Assembly (NCBI GenBank): GCA_001632435.1
Contig: KV424141.1
Location: 1-36,729 of the forward strand
Direction of reading: 5' to 3'
Length of the DNA: 36,729 bases
From: Calocera cornea HHB12733
Taxonomy: Eukaryota > Basidiomycota > Dacrymycetes > Dacrymycetales > Dacrymycetaceae
Part shown: one piece after another, positions 11,188 to 21,741 of the stretch
Layout of the letters: the number at the start of each line of letters is the position of its first letter
How positions within the stretch are numbered: the stretch's first letter is position 1
Translations under genes and position numbers: made by a program
Notes under the pieces: model-generated
Told to the model about the DNA's origin: nothing
Seen by the model: only the letters and a program-made list of their open reading frames with translations
Databases searched by the model: none

Positions 11188-12666
11188 CCGCCGCTGCTCT
11201 TGCCCCTTCTCGTCCCCCACCGCAAAGCAACCAGCAACCAGGCCCCCCCCCCGCCCGAGAGCGCACCGTCCCGTCCTTGGCGCCTTCAGGCTTCAGGCTT
11301 CTGCGCGTCGGTGGACGGATCCACCCTGGGCAGCTCGTTGCCCGATGCACCTCGGTGCTCGATCAGTGAGGGCACCGCAGTGCCATAACCGTACTATTAT
11401 AATACCACTGCGGTGCCTGGCCAAATTCTCGCGGATCTCCAGCCAACCGTGCACCGTGCGCACGGCGGGCATCAGCGCGTCCCGTGCTCATCCTCCTTTC
11501 CGTGATCCGTCCTCCGCCTCTGTTCTGTTCTGTTCGCCGTGCTCAGTATTGGACCACGTGGGTGTGGGTGTGGGTCTACATACTGTAGCTCGACCTCGTG
11601 CCGCCGTGCGTCTGCATCTTAGTATCAGTCCGCCCTGCTTCTTCCTCCGCTTAAGCAGGCCGGTGATGAGCGGTGGCCTGCTCCCTCCTTCCTGTCCCAT
11701 ACTGAGGAAATTGCTGCTCAAGCGGCCGATTGACCGGCTTCCGCTGTCAGCTGGCCAGATTCCGTGCGCGTGCGAACCAATGGATCCATGGATCGGATGT
11801 GCTGTGTTCTTGGTGCAGCAGCGCCATATGAAGTTCTTCGCGCGCATTCAGAGTGCCCGAAGAGGGACGTGCGCCTCGGCCGGGTTGCCGGACGCGAGGT
11901 CCTCGGAGACGGCACGGGCCGAGCGGTCGCCGGTGTGTTCTCCGCCGTTCAGACGGTGCAGTGTCATGAGTTGCCAGTGCTAGAACATTGGTGCGGACCG
12001 CAGATTATTGCATGCTGTGTCCGCCCGCGTTCATATGGGGGTCATGCATCATGACGGGATCGGCCGCAGGACGCTGAGAACAGGCTGGTCCGTGCCGTGC
12101 TCGAGATATCCGAGCCTTGGCTGTACATGGTGTAATGTCCCGTCGATCTCGGTCGTCCGTCCGTGCACGGCGCACGGCGCACAGAACACGCTCTCCGGCG
12201 TGCGGCGACGCAGACGATCAGATCGCGACGCATCGCAGTGCAAGATCCAGATCCGCGCAAGCCATCGAGTCGTACTGTACTGTATATAGCCCGCCGCGGC
12301 CTGCACAGCGGGATACAGTACAGCAGAGAGGCCGCGTCACCCCGCGCAACCATCGGCGCAGGCGATCGCCGGCATCTGCGGGCCATCGCCCGTCTGCACC
12401 AGGAGGGAGGCGGGGAGCCGACGCGGCGGGAGGGAGGTGCCTCCACCGACCTGTATTTGGGAGGCGGGCGAGGGCCTGAGGCTGAGCCTGCGGGGCCGCC
12501 CAGAGTTGGCAGCAGCCGTGGAATGTTCCAACCCTCGTTTGCCTTATATGCAGGGGCTTGCGTCACCCATTCCCGGATATGTGGGGCACGCGGGCAGCTG
12601 GTGTGCGGTAGAACAGCGCAATTGGGTGTTGAGAATGGGAAAAAGGAAAAGTATCAAGGTCCTTGT

Positions 12667-12750
12667 TGCCAACTACCTGGATTGAACAGGTGACCATTAG
12701 AACTCAGCAAGTGCTTCAGTCTACCGCGCTCCCAACTGCGCCAAGTCGGC
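12667..12750 (-). tRNA. tRNA-Phe (GAA) with a short intron
   Basis: On the minus strand the 7-bp acceptor stem GCCGACT pairs with AGTTGGC (one G-U). The D arm is GCGC-AGTTGGGA-GCGC, and the A box TGGCGCAGTTGG fits the consensus. The anticodon stem starts GTAGA and the loop CTGAAG gives anticodon GAA at positions 34-36. After G37 there is an insertion of about 10-11 nt (ACTTGCTGAG core) at the canonical tRNA intron site. The second anticodon strand TCTAA leaves pair 27-43 as a mismatch. The T arm is ACCTG-TTCAATC-CAGGT, containing a B box. The discriminator base is A and no CCA is encoded. An interrupted tRNA-Phe is normal for eukaryotic nuclear genes. Confidence 0.9.
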
Positions 12751-13420
12751 AAACACGAAGTAGGTTCGCCCTTTACAAATATACCCTGCATTGGTGGGCA
12801 GCCAAATATACTACACCTTCACATCCTTACAATGTACGATTCGTTTTGGCAAGACCACATCCGGGAGATCCCTGATCAGCCTGCCTCCGTCCCCGCCCTC
12901 CAGCCTTCCTGGAATGACGCGCCACACCATGAACGCCGACCACGGCATGAGACTTCCTTATCCAGCGCACAGCGCGCACTCAGCACGCCTGCCTACCCTT
13001 ACAGAGCGGTGCTGCTGAGTGGGGGTTCATGGAGTGTAGTGTGTCTGTTGATCATACCGGGTTTGCACTCTTCGATATGGATGAGGGTGGAGATGCGCGC
13101 TCGGCATGAAAACAAACGACTTGCGTGCCGCACGCAGGACGTGGCTCCGAACGACGCGCAGCGCTGGCACAGCGTTAGCCGGGAAAGGCATCGTCATTTG
13201 GCAAGGAGCAGTGGAACGGCACTACATTCATCCCCCTGGGAGATCATAGTCAGAAGGCCCAGCGGGCAACGCGCACAGCGTGGAAGGGCAGAGTCATTTC
13301 TTCGTAAAGGGTTGAGGATGATTTCATGAAAAGCGAGTCTGAGAAGGAAAGAAAGCAGTCACAAGTACACCGCCGCTGCGCACCTCTGGGCACCTCCTCC
13401 CACGCCGTCTATGCTCTCCT
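12751..13420. other. Intergenic, no supported gene
   Basis: A plus-strand frame of 165 codons starts at ATG 12832 with a purine at -3. Its translation shows no family motif, and composition drifts to random-looking sequence after about 60 residues. It is not annotated as a gene. Confidence 0.4.
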
Positions 13421-14314
13421 CTAGTGCTCCGCAGCATCAAACACGGCCTCGCCCTCCACGGCCTCCCCAGGGACGGGCTCCTCGCCGAGCCCCTCGGCAG
13501 CCTCGATGATCTCGTACAGCCTGCTCGCAATCTCGGGCGGGGGCACCTTTCCGCTGAGGATTTCGCGCGCAGGCACGGGCGACCCGTAGAACGCCTTGTT
13601 CGCGTCCTTGCGCTCCACGAGGACGGTCCCCTCCAGGGAGATGCCGGCGAAGAGGCCCTTGCTCTTGCTGTAGCTGAACATGGGCGCCGGGTGCGCCAGC
13701 GCGCTCTGCAGCGCGCCGCCCGTGCCGATGGGGCCGGCCGTGGCGGAGATGTTGCCCCCGATGGTGACGTTGCCGCCCATGGAGAACGCGCGCACGGCGT
13801 CGTCCGAGTTGAGCACAATCACAAAGTCCGTGATGTCCGCACCGATCTGCGCGCCCCAGCCCACGCCCGCCGTCGCGATCGTCGAGGGCGCGGACCAGGA
13901 GCCGTCAGGCAGCCGCGCGATCACGATGCCCGAGCCCATCTTGCCGGAGAAGACGAAACCGGCTTTGATCACCTGGAAGATGGCGAGGCCGCGCGCGCGC
14001 GCGAGCACCGCGTGTGGGATCACGTTGAGCGCCGAGTCGGCCTGGTCGGGGCCTGCTGCACGCGTGTGTCAGTATTCCTGCGTCCGGGCAACGTAACCCT
14101 CCCCGACGGCAGGGAGGGAGGGATGGGAGGAGAGGAACGCACCAAGGAAGCTGGCGAGGATCTTTGCCGCCTTCTCGGCCTCGCCGGGGAGGGAGAAGCT
14201 CTGGGCGAAGCCCTGGCCCTCCTGCAGCCCGCGCGCGGTCGTCTCGCTGATGAAGGTGCCCGCCTGGCTCCCGGCCTTGGTGGCGGCCGCCTTGAACTTG
14301 TTGAGGAAGGACAT
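13421..14314 (-). CDS. YSC84/SH3YL1-type lipid-binding domain protein
   Basis: A 268-aa protein from two exons, 14314-14143 and 14055-13421 (807 nt), joined over an 87-nt phase-1 intron (GTGCGT..GCAG). The short N-terminus (MSFLNKFKAAATKAG) leads into a SYLF/YSC84 domain: ALNVIPHAVLARARGLAIF, the GFVFSGKMGSGIVIARL strand pair, WSAPSTIATAGVGWGAQIGA, TDFVIVLNS, FSMGGNVTIGGNISATAGP and the closing KSKGLFAGISLEG. In yeast Ysc84 and animal SH3YL1 this domain binds phosphoinositides and actin at endocytic sites. This protein has only the SYLF domain and an acidic C-terminal tail, with no SH3 domain. The role at cortical actin or membranes is inferred from the family. Confidence 0.92.
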
Positions 14315-14334
14315 GGCCGGTCGGTGGTGGTGGT

Positions 14335-14357
14335 GGGATGGGATGGGATGGGATGGG
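14335..14357. repeat. GGGAT pentanucleotide microsatellite
   Basis: About four and a half copies of GGGAT lie 20 bp upstream of the start codon of the YSC84-type gene. In the transcript direction this is a pyrimidine-rich ATCCC run in the promoter or 5' UTR. Confidence 0.8.
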
Positions 14358-15259
14358 CGATAGGGGTCGGGTCGGGGATTACAGTATCGCTCGATAGTAG
14401 CAGGCGTGTGTGGTGGGAGTTGGGTAGCGTACAAGTGGTCACTGATGAAGCGCTCGATGTATGCGACCCGTCAGCTATATGCACTGCGCAGGCGGAGGGC
14501 GGAGGGCGGAGGGAGTGAGCGGCTGAGGCTCCTGTGCAGCCCGACGACTGACGTCGCCCCCCGAGTGACGACACCGCCCCCCGCACCCGCGCAGTGCCGC
14601 ACTCGGCTCCGGCGACTCCGGCGACTCCGGCGGGCTGCGCCGGGATTGACGGGCGGGCGGTGGAATTGATACGAGTTCGGTAACCAACCAACTGACAATG
14701 AACAGTTATTATGGTCTAGTCACGAGGCACACCAGGTGCTGAGGGACGGCACTTGGACACCTCTGTTCTGTTCAGCTGGCACCGTTGCTTCCCAGTACAG
14801 TAGCGTCTCGCTGGACACCGACACGATTCCCGCACCGCATAGTATCGGGCAGCGATGAGGCTCGGGGCGCTGTCTGCCTGGCTGCCGCAGTAATGCAAAG
14901 TGCGAAGCTGCGAGCCGGGACATGGCAGCAATGCAGCAGGGATTGTGCAGCTTATCAGCGCTGGCCCGGGATCGGAGCCGCACGAGTCATCAGTCGCAGG
15001 CTCGGCTTGCGCGTGCTCGGGGGCGCAGTCGCTGCCTGCTTCGCTTTGCGTTGCGTTGCGTTGCGTTGCGTTGCGTTGCTTACTTCCTTGGTTAGTGGTA
15101 CGATGTAGAGATACAGCCCCCCATCCACCTCCTTGCCGCACGCATGATACATGGCTCTTCCCGACCCGCGTCGACTCCCAGTGGCCCAACGACAAGCGTT
15201 GAGCGCTGCCTAGCCCGGTCCTCCCGTCGCCTGGCGCGGCGGAGGGTCTGGAGCGGAGC
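14358..15259. other. Intergenic with microsatellite
   Basis: No gene is seen. This holds the 5' flank of the YSC84-type gene and the 3' flank of NAD(P)HX epimerase, both on the minus strand. It includes a GGAGGGC-type repeat at about 14492-14515 and the TTGCG array described separately. Confidence 0.5.
15046..15075. repeat. TTGCG pentanucleotide microsatellite, six copies
   Basis: Six perfect head-to-tail copies of TTGCG are followed by an altered TTGCT copy. Confidence 0.9.
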
Positions 15260-16242
15260 TCACAGCGCCCCCTGCCGGGGCAGCTCGACGATCTGCTGCC
15301 CCCCGGGGTACTCGGGTAAGTTGAGCTCCCACTCTCGGGCCATCGTCCTGCGTGCCGAACAAGTCAAGTCACACAGAATGCGTCGATCAGCCTCGCCCCT
15401 TGCCAGCAAGTGAGAGACAGGGAAAGGGGACGTACGGCGGCACGAACCTCCCGCCGAGCCAGTGCCTGCCCTTGTAGCCCTTCACACCGAGCTTGGGCGC
15501 CGTGAGGCTGACGAGCACCTCCGGGTCCAACGCAGGCCCCAAGTCCTCCCCCTCGTCGCTCTGGAGCCTGACCGGGCCGTCCTCGACATGCCACCCGCTG
15601 GGGATGTCCACGCTGAGCATTGGCAGGCGGCTGTCGCGCAGGAGGGGGAGGACGGCGGAGAAGGGCGCGCGGACGGGGCCCAGGAAGGAGAAGCCGAAGA
15701 GCGCGTCGAGGATCACGTCCTGGGCCTGGGCGGAGAGGGTGTGGCGCAGCTCTTCGAGCGTGGTGAGCCGCGGGATGGACAGGTTCACGCATTGTTTCTC
15801 GAGGCGCTGGAGGGGGGTTAGAGCTGCCGGGGGGGACCGCGGAGGGGAGGGGAGGGGAGGGGAGGGGAGGGGGCGCACTTTGTAGATGTCCTTGTTCCCC
15901 GGCTTGGGCATGTACAGCGTGGGCTCGTAGCCGAAGTGGGCTGTCGACTCGCCCGTCAGCTCCGCAGTGCACACTCTCCCCACCAACCCCGGCCCCCCGC
16001 CGAGCGTACTCACCCAAATGGCGGGCGGCGACCAGCCCGTCGCCGCCCTGGTTCCCCGGCCCGCAGCAGACCAGGACCCTGGTGTACTTCGGGAGGGTGT
16101 AGTCGGCGGCGAGGGCCTGGGCGACGGCGAGCCCTGCGAGCTCCATGAGCTGGTCGAGGGAGAATGCGCCGTCTGTGGGGGCCATGAGGCGGGCGTCGAT
16201 GGCCTGGGCGAGGGCGGCGGTGAGGTAGCGCAGGGCGGGCAT
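15260..16242 (-). CDS. NNR1: NAD(P)HX epimerase (YjeF N-terminal domain family)
   Basis: This enzyme interconverts the R and S epimers of hydrated NADH/NADPH so that the partner dehydratase can repair them. Four exons, 16242-16014, 15940-15879, 15806-15436 and 15347-15260, give 750 nt and 249 aa, close to the usual size. Introns are 73, 72 and 88 nt. Motifs: GPGNQGGDGLVAARHL (residues 61-76) binding the nucleotide phosphate; HFGYEPTLYMPK; DVILDALFGFSF with the active-site Asp region; SVDIPSGWHV; VSLTAPKLGVKGYKG; HWLGGRFVPP; and the C-terminal LPEYPGG. No mitochondrial targeting sequence is obvious, so a cytosolic location is inferred. The symbol follows the yeast orthologue. The second intron contains a CCCCT run. 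The gene is divergent from the reductase gene at 16812. Confidence 0.93.
15841..15873. repeat. GGGGA purine repeat in intron 2 of the epimerase gene
   Basis: About six copies of GGGGA on the plus strand become a long CCCCT polypyrimidine tract in the transcript, between the 5' splice site of intron 2 and its branch/acceptor region. It is able in principle to form G-quadruplex on the plus strand. Confidence 0.85.
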
Positions 16243-16601
16243 GGTGCCGGTGCGGTTGTTGGAGGGCGGTCGAGGTGCTGGAGGCCACCGCCCACCGCCC
16301 ACCGCGGGTCCTCCCTCCGCTCACTAACGTCAGCAGTGCCGCCCGTGCCAGCCCGGCACCCTGGCCCACTTACGCCCGACCGTCCACGCCTCCCGCTCCA
16401 GCCCTGTGGCCCATGTAGGATCACGATGTCTATTCTTTCTCAATCCTGTCTGAACAATATTAATGGGCGGGCCTGCGCCTGCTCGGCGTTAAGCGTGAAG
16501 CTGCCCGGGGCTGCCCGGGAGCGCGGGGGGGCCGCGATCGTACTCCGGCCATGGTAGGTCGCCTGTGCACTGTGGACGGGGAGGGGGAGGGGGAGGGAGG
16601 G

Positions 16602-16609
16602 TATAAGAG
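16602..16609 (+). promoter_or_regulatory. TATA-like box of the reductase gene
   Basis: TATAAGAG follows a GGGGGA-rich stretch. The distance to the start codon (about 200 nt) would give a transcript leader covering the A/C-only repeat. Its use is inferred. Confidence 0.5.
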
Positions 16610-16696
16610 GCTGGGAGAGGGCGGGAATGCCTACCGATCTCCCATCCCATCCCAATCCAGTCCAATCTCCCTCGCCCTTCCTCCCTCTACCAACCG

Positions 16697-16807
16697 ACCA
16701 ACCAAACAACCAAACAACCAAACAACCAAACAACCAAACAACCAAACAACCAAACAACCAAACAACCAAACAACCAACCAACCAACCAAACAACCAACCA
16801 AACAACC
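16697..16807 (+). repeat. 111-nt A/C-only repeat directly before the start codon
   Basis: The unit is close to CAACCAAA, repeated head to tail with small changes. From 16697 to 16807 the plus strand contains only A and C. The ATG of the reductase follows at 16812. In mRNA this would be an unstructured leader without upstream start codons. Confidence 0.95.
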
Positions 16808-16811
16808 GACC

Positions 16812-18171
16812 ATGTCCACCAACCTCAACCTCGCCATCGTCGTCCCTGGAAAGGGCGCGTCCCCGCTCGCCCCCGCCCGCCCCGTCGACCTCCCCGTCCC
16901 GGGCGAGGGCGAGCTGCTCGTAAAGGTCGAGGCGGCGGGGCAGAACCCCGTCGACACTATGCAGGTGCGCTCGTCTCTTCCTCTTCCCCTCTTCCCCGCC
17001 CCCCACCCGCTCTGTCCCCTGTCCCCTGTCCGGCTGACTCTCCCCCCAGGCAGCAGTAGGCTACATCGTCCCCTCCTTCCCCATCATCGTAGGTGTCGAC
17101 TGCGCCGGGTCCGTCGTCTCCCTCGGCCCGGGCGTGTCCAGCTTCGCCCCGGGCGACCGCATCGCCGCGTACACGCCGCTGGGCCAAGCGTCCCAGTACG
17201 GTGCGTACCAGCAGTACTGCCTGGCGCGCGCGGCGGCCGCAATCCACCTCCCCGCCTCGCTCTCCTACGACAGCGCGGCGACGCTCCCCCTCGCCTTCTA
17301 CACCGCGGCGATCGGCCTGCACCTCCTGCTGGGCGTGCCCGTGCCCCTCGACGAGGCGGGCACGCTCGCCCCCGACGTAGGCGCGGACGAGTGGATCCTC
17401 GTCTGGGGCGCGAGCTCAAGCGTCGGCGCGGCCGCAGTGCAGCTCGCGAAAGCGGCCGGGTTCCACGTCGTCGCCACGGCGAGCCCGGCGAACTTCGCGT
17501 ACGTCCAGACGCTCGGCGCGGACGTCGTCCTGGACTATCACGACCCAGCTGTGCGTGTTTTGCCCCCCTACCCCCGCTTGTGCGCTGACGAGCGAGCAAT
17601 GTGATCAGATCGTCGACAGCATCCAGTCCACGGCCTCCCTCTCCCTAGCGTTCGACGCCATCTCCCAGCCGCCCACGACAACCGCCTGCCTCGCCGCGCT
17701 CTCCAGCGAGGGCGGAAAGATAGCAATCACGCTCCCCTACGCCGGCGCCGTCCCGGACAGCGTGGAGCTGCTCGGCGTGAACGCCAGTGCGCTGCACAGC
17801 CGCATGCTGCACGACGTCCCGGAGCTCACCCGGCTGTGGCAGGCCCTCATTAATGAGGGGAAGCTCAGGCCACATCCGTTCAAGGTGCGCTTGCGACCCC
17901 CTTCTCACACTTCCTACCCCACATCCCACATCCCGCCTCCCGCCGCCCGCTTCCCGCATTCCATGCCCCGTACGCGTGCGAGCGAGCGCGTAGCCGGGCG
18001 GACGGGCGGACGGGACAGGCGGACGGGCGGAGAGAGAGCCGGTGTGCTGACGCCCACCCCCAGATAATGCCCCACGGCCTCAACTCGATCGACGCGGGCT
18101 TCGCCCTCCAGAGAGAGGGCAAGATCTCGGCCCAGAAGCTCGTGTACCACCCGCAGGAGACGCAGGCGTGA
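16812..18171 (+). CDS. NAD(P)H-dependent medium-chain reductase (zinc-independent ADH-like / toxD-like)
   Basis: A 345-aa member of the medium-chain dehydrogenase/reductase superfamily, quinone-oxidoreductase/enoyl-reductase branch. Four exons, 16812-16964, 17050-17550, 17609-17884 and 18064-18171 (1038 nt), are all joined in phase 0. The N-terminal GroES-like domain has GEGELLVKVEAAGQNPVD and VGVDCAGSVVSLGPGV followed by FAPGDRI. The Rossmann domain has WGASSSVGAAAVQLAKAAGF (near residues 170-190), then TLGADVVLDY. The Cys/His set of zinc alcohol dehydrogenases is absent. The C-terminus is PHGLNSIDAGFALQREGKIS. The substrate cannot be named; related fungal proteins reduce enoyl or quinone groups or act in secondary metabolism. 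The third intron is long for this window (179 nt) and carries GGCGGACG repeats. The A/C-only leader before the ATG may favour translation. Confidence 0.92.
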
Positions 18172-19783
18172 GGTTCATAGGCGTCTGCGCGTCGTCAGTG
18201 GGCGAGACGAGACGAGGCGAGGCGAGGCAGTGTGTGGTGTGCTGTACGGATGGATACGTGCAGCATGGGGCGAAAGGATCAAAGAACAAATCAATCAATT
18301 GTCGTTTGCAGATTCCTGGGCCGGGCAAGCATCGCCCGGGAAGTGGACGCGGCCCCGCGCAGTCACTGTCTTCCGCGTCCGCGCTCCTGCTTCCCATTCG
18401 AGAACATCGATAACGACTTCAAGGCTTAGTACTGTTTCCGCTTGCCATTTGTCGACTCGGAGGCGCGTGTATGCCTGCTTACGCGAGCGGCGGGCCGGGC
18501 AGGAGCATGCATGTAAATGCATGTAAATGCTGCTCTGAGGTCCGGTTGTATGTGCGTACATTAATAGCATGGGCCCCTCCCTCCCTGTATGATCGAGGTT
18601 TGCTCCTGCTAGGCCGACTCGGAGTCATCGCCAACCGGCCCCTCAGTGTTCTCGCAGTCCCTTGTCAGCCATGAGATGAGATGGGTGCCTCTTCCTTTCC
18701 GAGGCGGATCAGCAGCATGTTCCACGGCCCATATGGTTGGTCTGTACTACTGTATGTACCGCTCGTACACTCAAATCTCCGTCGAAGCGTGGCCCTGGCG
18801 CATGAATGAATAAGCACTTTAGGTCTAGTGGAAGGCTACATAGATTTCAATCTCAAAATAGAGCTCCTGCTCCGATCTCATCTGGATGAGAGTTCATGCT
18901 CTGTAAGAATGCCGTTTGGCTGTTATCTCGACGGTTCTCTCAGTAAGATAGAGTTGTCCGTGCTGTATTCACTTCTTCCAGCGGCGCGAGCTGACGACCC
19001 GTCGCAGCTGCCAATGTGCTCCCAGTTCATTATTATCATTAAGTTAACGCAAACCGGCACAGAATACATTCGACCCGCTTGCTTACTAGTACAGTCCCGT
19101 AACATGCTATTCAAGCAGGGGTGCATCGGGGCTGCTCCGCCGCCGATGTCGATCCCATTCAACGCTCGGACCCTTCGGACCCTCACATTACATACCTACC
19201 TGAGTAAGCAAAGTGTTTCCTGCCCCTTCGCTTCGCGACCCGCGTCTTCTCGCGCCGTCGCGCGCGAAGCCCGAGTCGCCCGGGACAGCTCCATCAAATT
19301 CTGCATACAATCTGCGCACGCTTCCTTTCCCACGGCGAGAGGCTGCTGTGGGGGATCAGGGCTCAACAATGCGGCTGGGGCAGCAACCGTGACAGTAGCG
19401 TCCACTCGTTGCCTGTCTCTGCTCGTCCTTGACGTCCATACTTTACCTACAGACCCTGGTCGTCTGTGGAGCATAACTTGAGGAACAGCTAAGCGCTCTG
19501 GGGTGACCAGGGCGCTCGTTCTGTCTTCGTAAGCCTCGGCTGGACAAATTTTGTGACTCTGCACCGCACCGCACTTGGCTTTGAGAAACATATCTTGGCA
19601 CTGTCTGCGCCAACTATAACTTGCTGGCCTACGATCATAATCGCTGTACTCGATACCCTGCGCGCATCCTTGCTTGTCATTGCATCTCGGTTCGCTTCTC
19701 AAACCGATTCTTGGAGCAATAAATCGCACCACCACCGCGAACAGCACCTACTCCATCAGGGCGAAGGCCCTCCCGGCTGAGAA
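18172..19783. other. Intergenic, no supported gene
   Basis: Frames of up to 217 codons exist on either strand but show no family motif, signal peptide or convincing codon pattern. The 3' flank of the reductase and the promoter of the DUF6533 gene lie here. A short ATGTAAATGC duplication occurs at about 18509-18530. Confidence 0.5.
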
Positions 19784-21243
19784 ATGTCGGCAACCGCCAC
19801 CTTCGACCCCACATCGGTGGACGATGTGCACGCCATACGCGCTCAGCAATATGTCGCCATTGCTGGCTTTGTGCGTAGTATACCTCTGTTTCTCATGTAG
19901 TGCCCCAGGCTGATGGCGGGAACAGTGTCTGATGCTGTATGATATAGTGATCACGCTCGATATTGAGGTAATGTGGTCCTCTCATGCTTCAGGAGTAACA
20001 TTAATGATCGTCCAGATTAATCTGGTTTGGCGCGCACCGATGTCGGTGGTTAAATTCCTCTTCCTGTGGAATCGCTACGTGACACCATGCCTTTACATCT
20101 TTGTGGTCTGCAGTGAGTTCTAATTCAAACTGTTAGTGAGTTGAAGTTGACGTTATCACCAGCCATGTCAGGACTTCTGAATACACCCGCGAACCCGAAT
20201 GTGAGTCTCATCGCCCTTCATCACAAACTTCGGCTCACAATCTGAGACAGTAGTGAGATCTGCCAAAGGAAGCTGTGGACTTTCCGCTAACTTGCTTCCC
20301 AGCTGTGTCGAGTTCTTCCTGATTATGTTAACTTCTCAGGCCATCAGTGTAAATGGTGTTGGCGCAGGTATGGATACCCTGCTACCTCCAGAGCTAGCGA
20401 GGCTGACCCGTTATAGCCCTGATGCTACTACGTGTTCATGCGCTGTACAATCGAAGCAAAGGGGTCTTGATCCTGCTGTCTACCCTGTTGGCTCTTGAGC
20501 TTGTTAGCTCGGTCGGTGTCATGGCATACGGTGTCATGACCGTTCAGAGTGCGTTACCTCCTGGCTTCTCAGAGACATGCTAATAGTGGCATAGCTGGTA
20601 TGTCCTTCAACGAGGCCGTCCACGCTTGCATATCAACGCACCATCTCCGCTGGCTCTGGGTTGTCTTTCTGTTCATGATGCTGTACGATTGCGTTATCTT
20701 CTTCCTGGTTTTCCACAAGACGTGGAGCCACGCGAAGACGTTGAAGACAATGCATGCTTATCCACAACTGGTCGGTGTCCTCCTGTTCGATGCCGTCGGT
20801 TATTTCTTGGTGAGTGCTATGCACTTCTTACCGATGTGGCTGACCAGACCATTCAGGTAATGATGGCTGCCGAGTTGGTGAATATCATCGCCTATACAAC
20901 TTTCCCTGTGAGTTCGCAAGCAGTTTCGTCCCAAGTATGTTCTGACAAGTTCCAGCCCAACATATTCCTTATTGGGATCAAGTAAGCATGTATGTCCCAA
21001 ATCACGGGCATGTTAGCTAACGTGTCTCGTAGTATCATGTGGTGTATGAATACAACGATGATATCACGGTACGAGTTTTATCAGAATAACACCGAGCAAC
21101 GTCTGATACTCCCTAGATTATACCTCAACCTGCGCAGTGCCGCGCGTCCACAAGACTGGAGCTCGCTGACGGCCTTCAAATCGGACGATCCAAGCACGTA
21201 CACGACGGACGACAGCGGGTGGACGCTGTACGGAAGCGAGTAG
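19784..21243 (+). CDS. DUF6533-type multi-pass membrane protein
   Basis: A seven-helix-like membrane protein of unknown function from a family greatly expanded in Agaricomycetes. Eleven small exons are proposed: 19784-19870, 19926-19967, 20016-20112, 20163-20200, 20247-20355, 20417-20548, 20595-20809, 20857-20907, 20956-20981, 21033-21068 and 21117-21243 (960 nt, 319 aa). Family signature: CLMLYDIVITLDIE, then VWRAPMSVVKFLFLWNRYV, then SCVEFFLIMLTSQAI and LMLLRVHALYNRSKGVLIL, followed by helices in LVSSVGVMAYGVM, LWVVFLFMMLYDCVIFF and LVGVLLFDAVGYFL. The C-terminal tail is cytoplasmic-looking and charged. Introns are 46-61 nt, most with GCTGAC-type branch sites. The least certain junction is the intron 20201-20246 (acceptor CTGAG), chosen to keep the frame. 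No ligand or partner can be inferred. Confidence 0.85.
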
Positions 21244-21741
21244 GAGTACAGATGTGGTGGTCGCGGCGATCGGGGCTGGCTATGTCTGCGCGGCTTTGTC
21301 TGCACGTTGTCCATTATGACACCCCAGCCAGACATAGTGACCATTTGGATAGCTTTGTAACCTATTCTAATTTGTAGCCTTGGATCTCTAGAATCAACAG
21401 CGTACTATACATATGTACATCATACAGCTTTGCGACGCCAGGCGCAAAAGTCTCAGAAAGTGTTCGCGGATGCTTCTGTCAGGACCTTGTCGCCTAAAGA
21501 GGTACCCAGAGCGGCCGAATGAACATGTTGCGTGCGTCGGTACTGAGGAGGGGGCAGAGGAACTCGACTCCTTCGTCCTTGCGGTTATGTCACGTGCATG
21601 TGGGCTTGATTCTGAGCTCGACGACCATTTGTACGGGGACTGTGTCTCAATTCTCTTTTTGTCTTCGCTCGGATATTTACAAACCAAATGCAGATATTGT
21701 GTTCGGATATCTAGCCAGATATTCCCCGGGAACCGAGCTTG

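Larger units (their letters stand above)
10711..12666. other. Long region without supported genes
   Basis: Open frames here are GC-driven, low in complexity and lack family motifs or plausible introns. The region contains a short GGCGGTTA repeat, a 39-base poly(C) run and C-rich low-complexity sequence to about 11260. The promoter of the minus-strand gene starting at 10710 should lie at its left edge. Confidence 0.5.
16243..16811. promoter_or_regulatory. Shared divergent promoter region
   Basis: These 569 bp separate the start codons of the epimerase (leftward) and the reductase (rightward), so both promoters must lie here. For the rightward gene there is a G-rich run at about 16578-16600 followed by a TATA-like TATAAGAG at 16602-16609, about 200 bp before the ATG. 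Confidence 0.6.

Noticed and set aside
11108..11983. 291-codon plus-strand open frame with a Pro-rich start
   Set aside because: The poly(C) run reads as poly-Pro, the rest has no motif, and many overlapping frames of similar length exist on both strands here, as expected from high GC.
12832..13329. 165-codon plus-strand frame starting MYDSFWQDHIREIPDQ, considered as a small gene or pheromone-like precursor
   Set aside because: It has no CaaX end, no signal peptide and no motif, and the later part looks random. Only transcript evidence could rescue it.
16551..17588. 345-codon frame running through the A/C repeat into the reductase
   Set aside because: The repeat translates to Asn/Gln/Thr/Pro low complexity and the frame is wrong for the reductase. 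The true start at 16812 gives the GroES-like domain directly.
18828..19481. 217-codon plus-strand frame between the reductase and DUF6533 genes
   Set aside because: It has no ATG at its start (GTG), no motif and no neighbouring exon that extends it.
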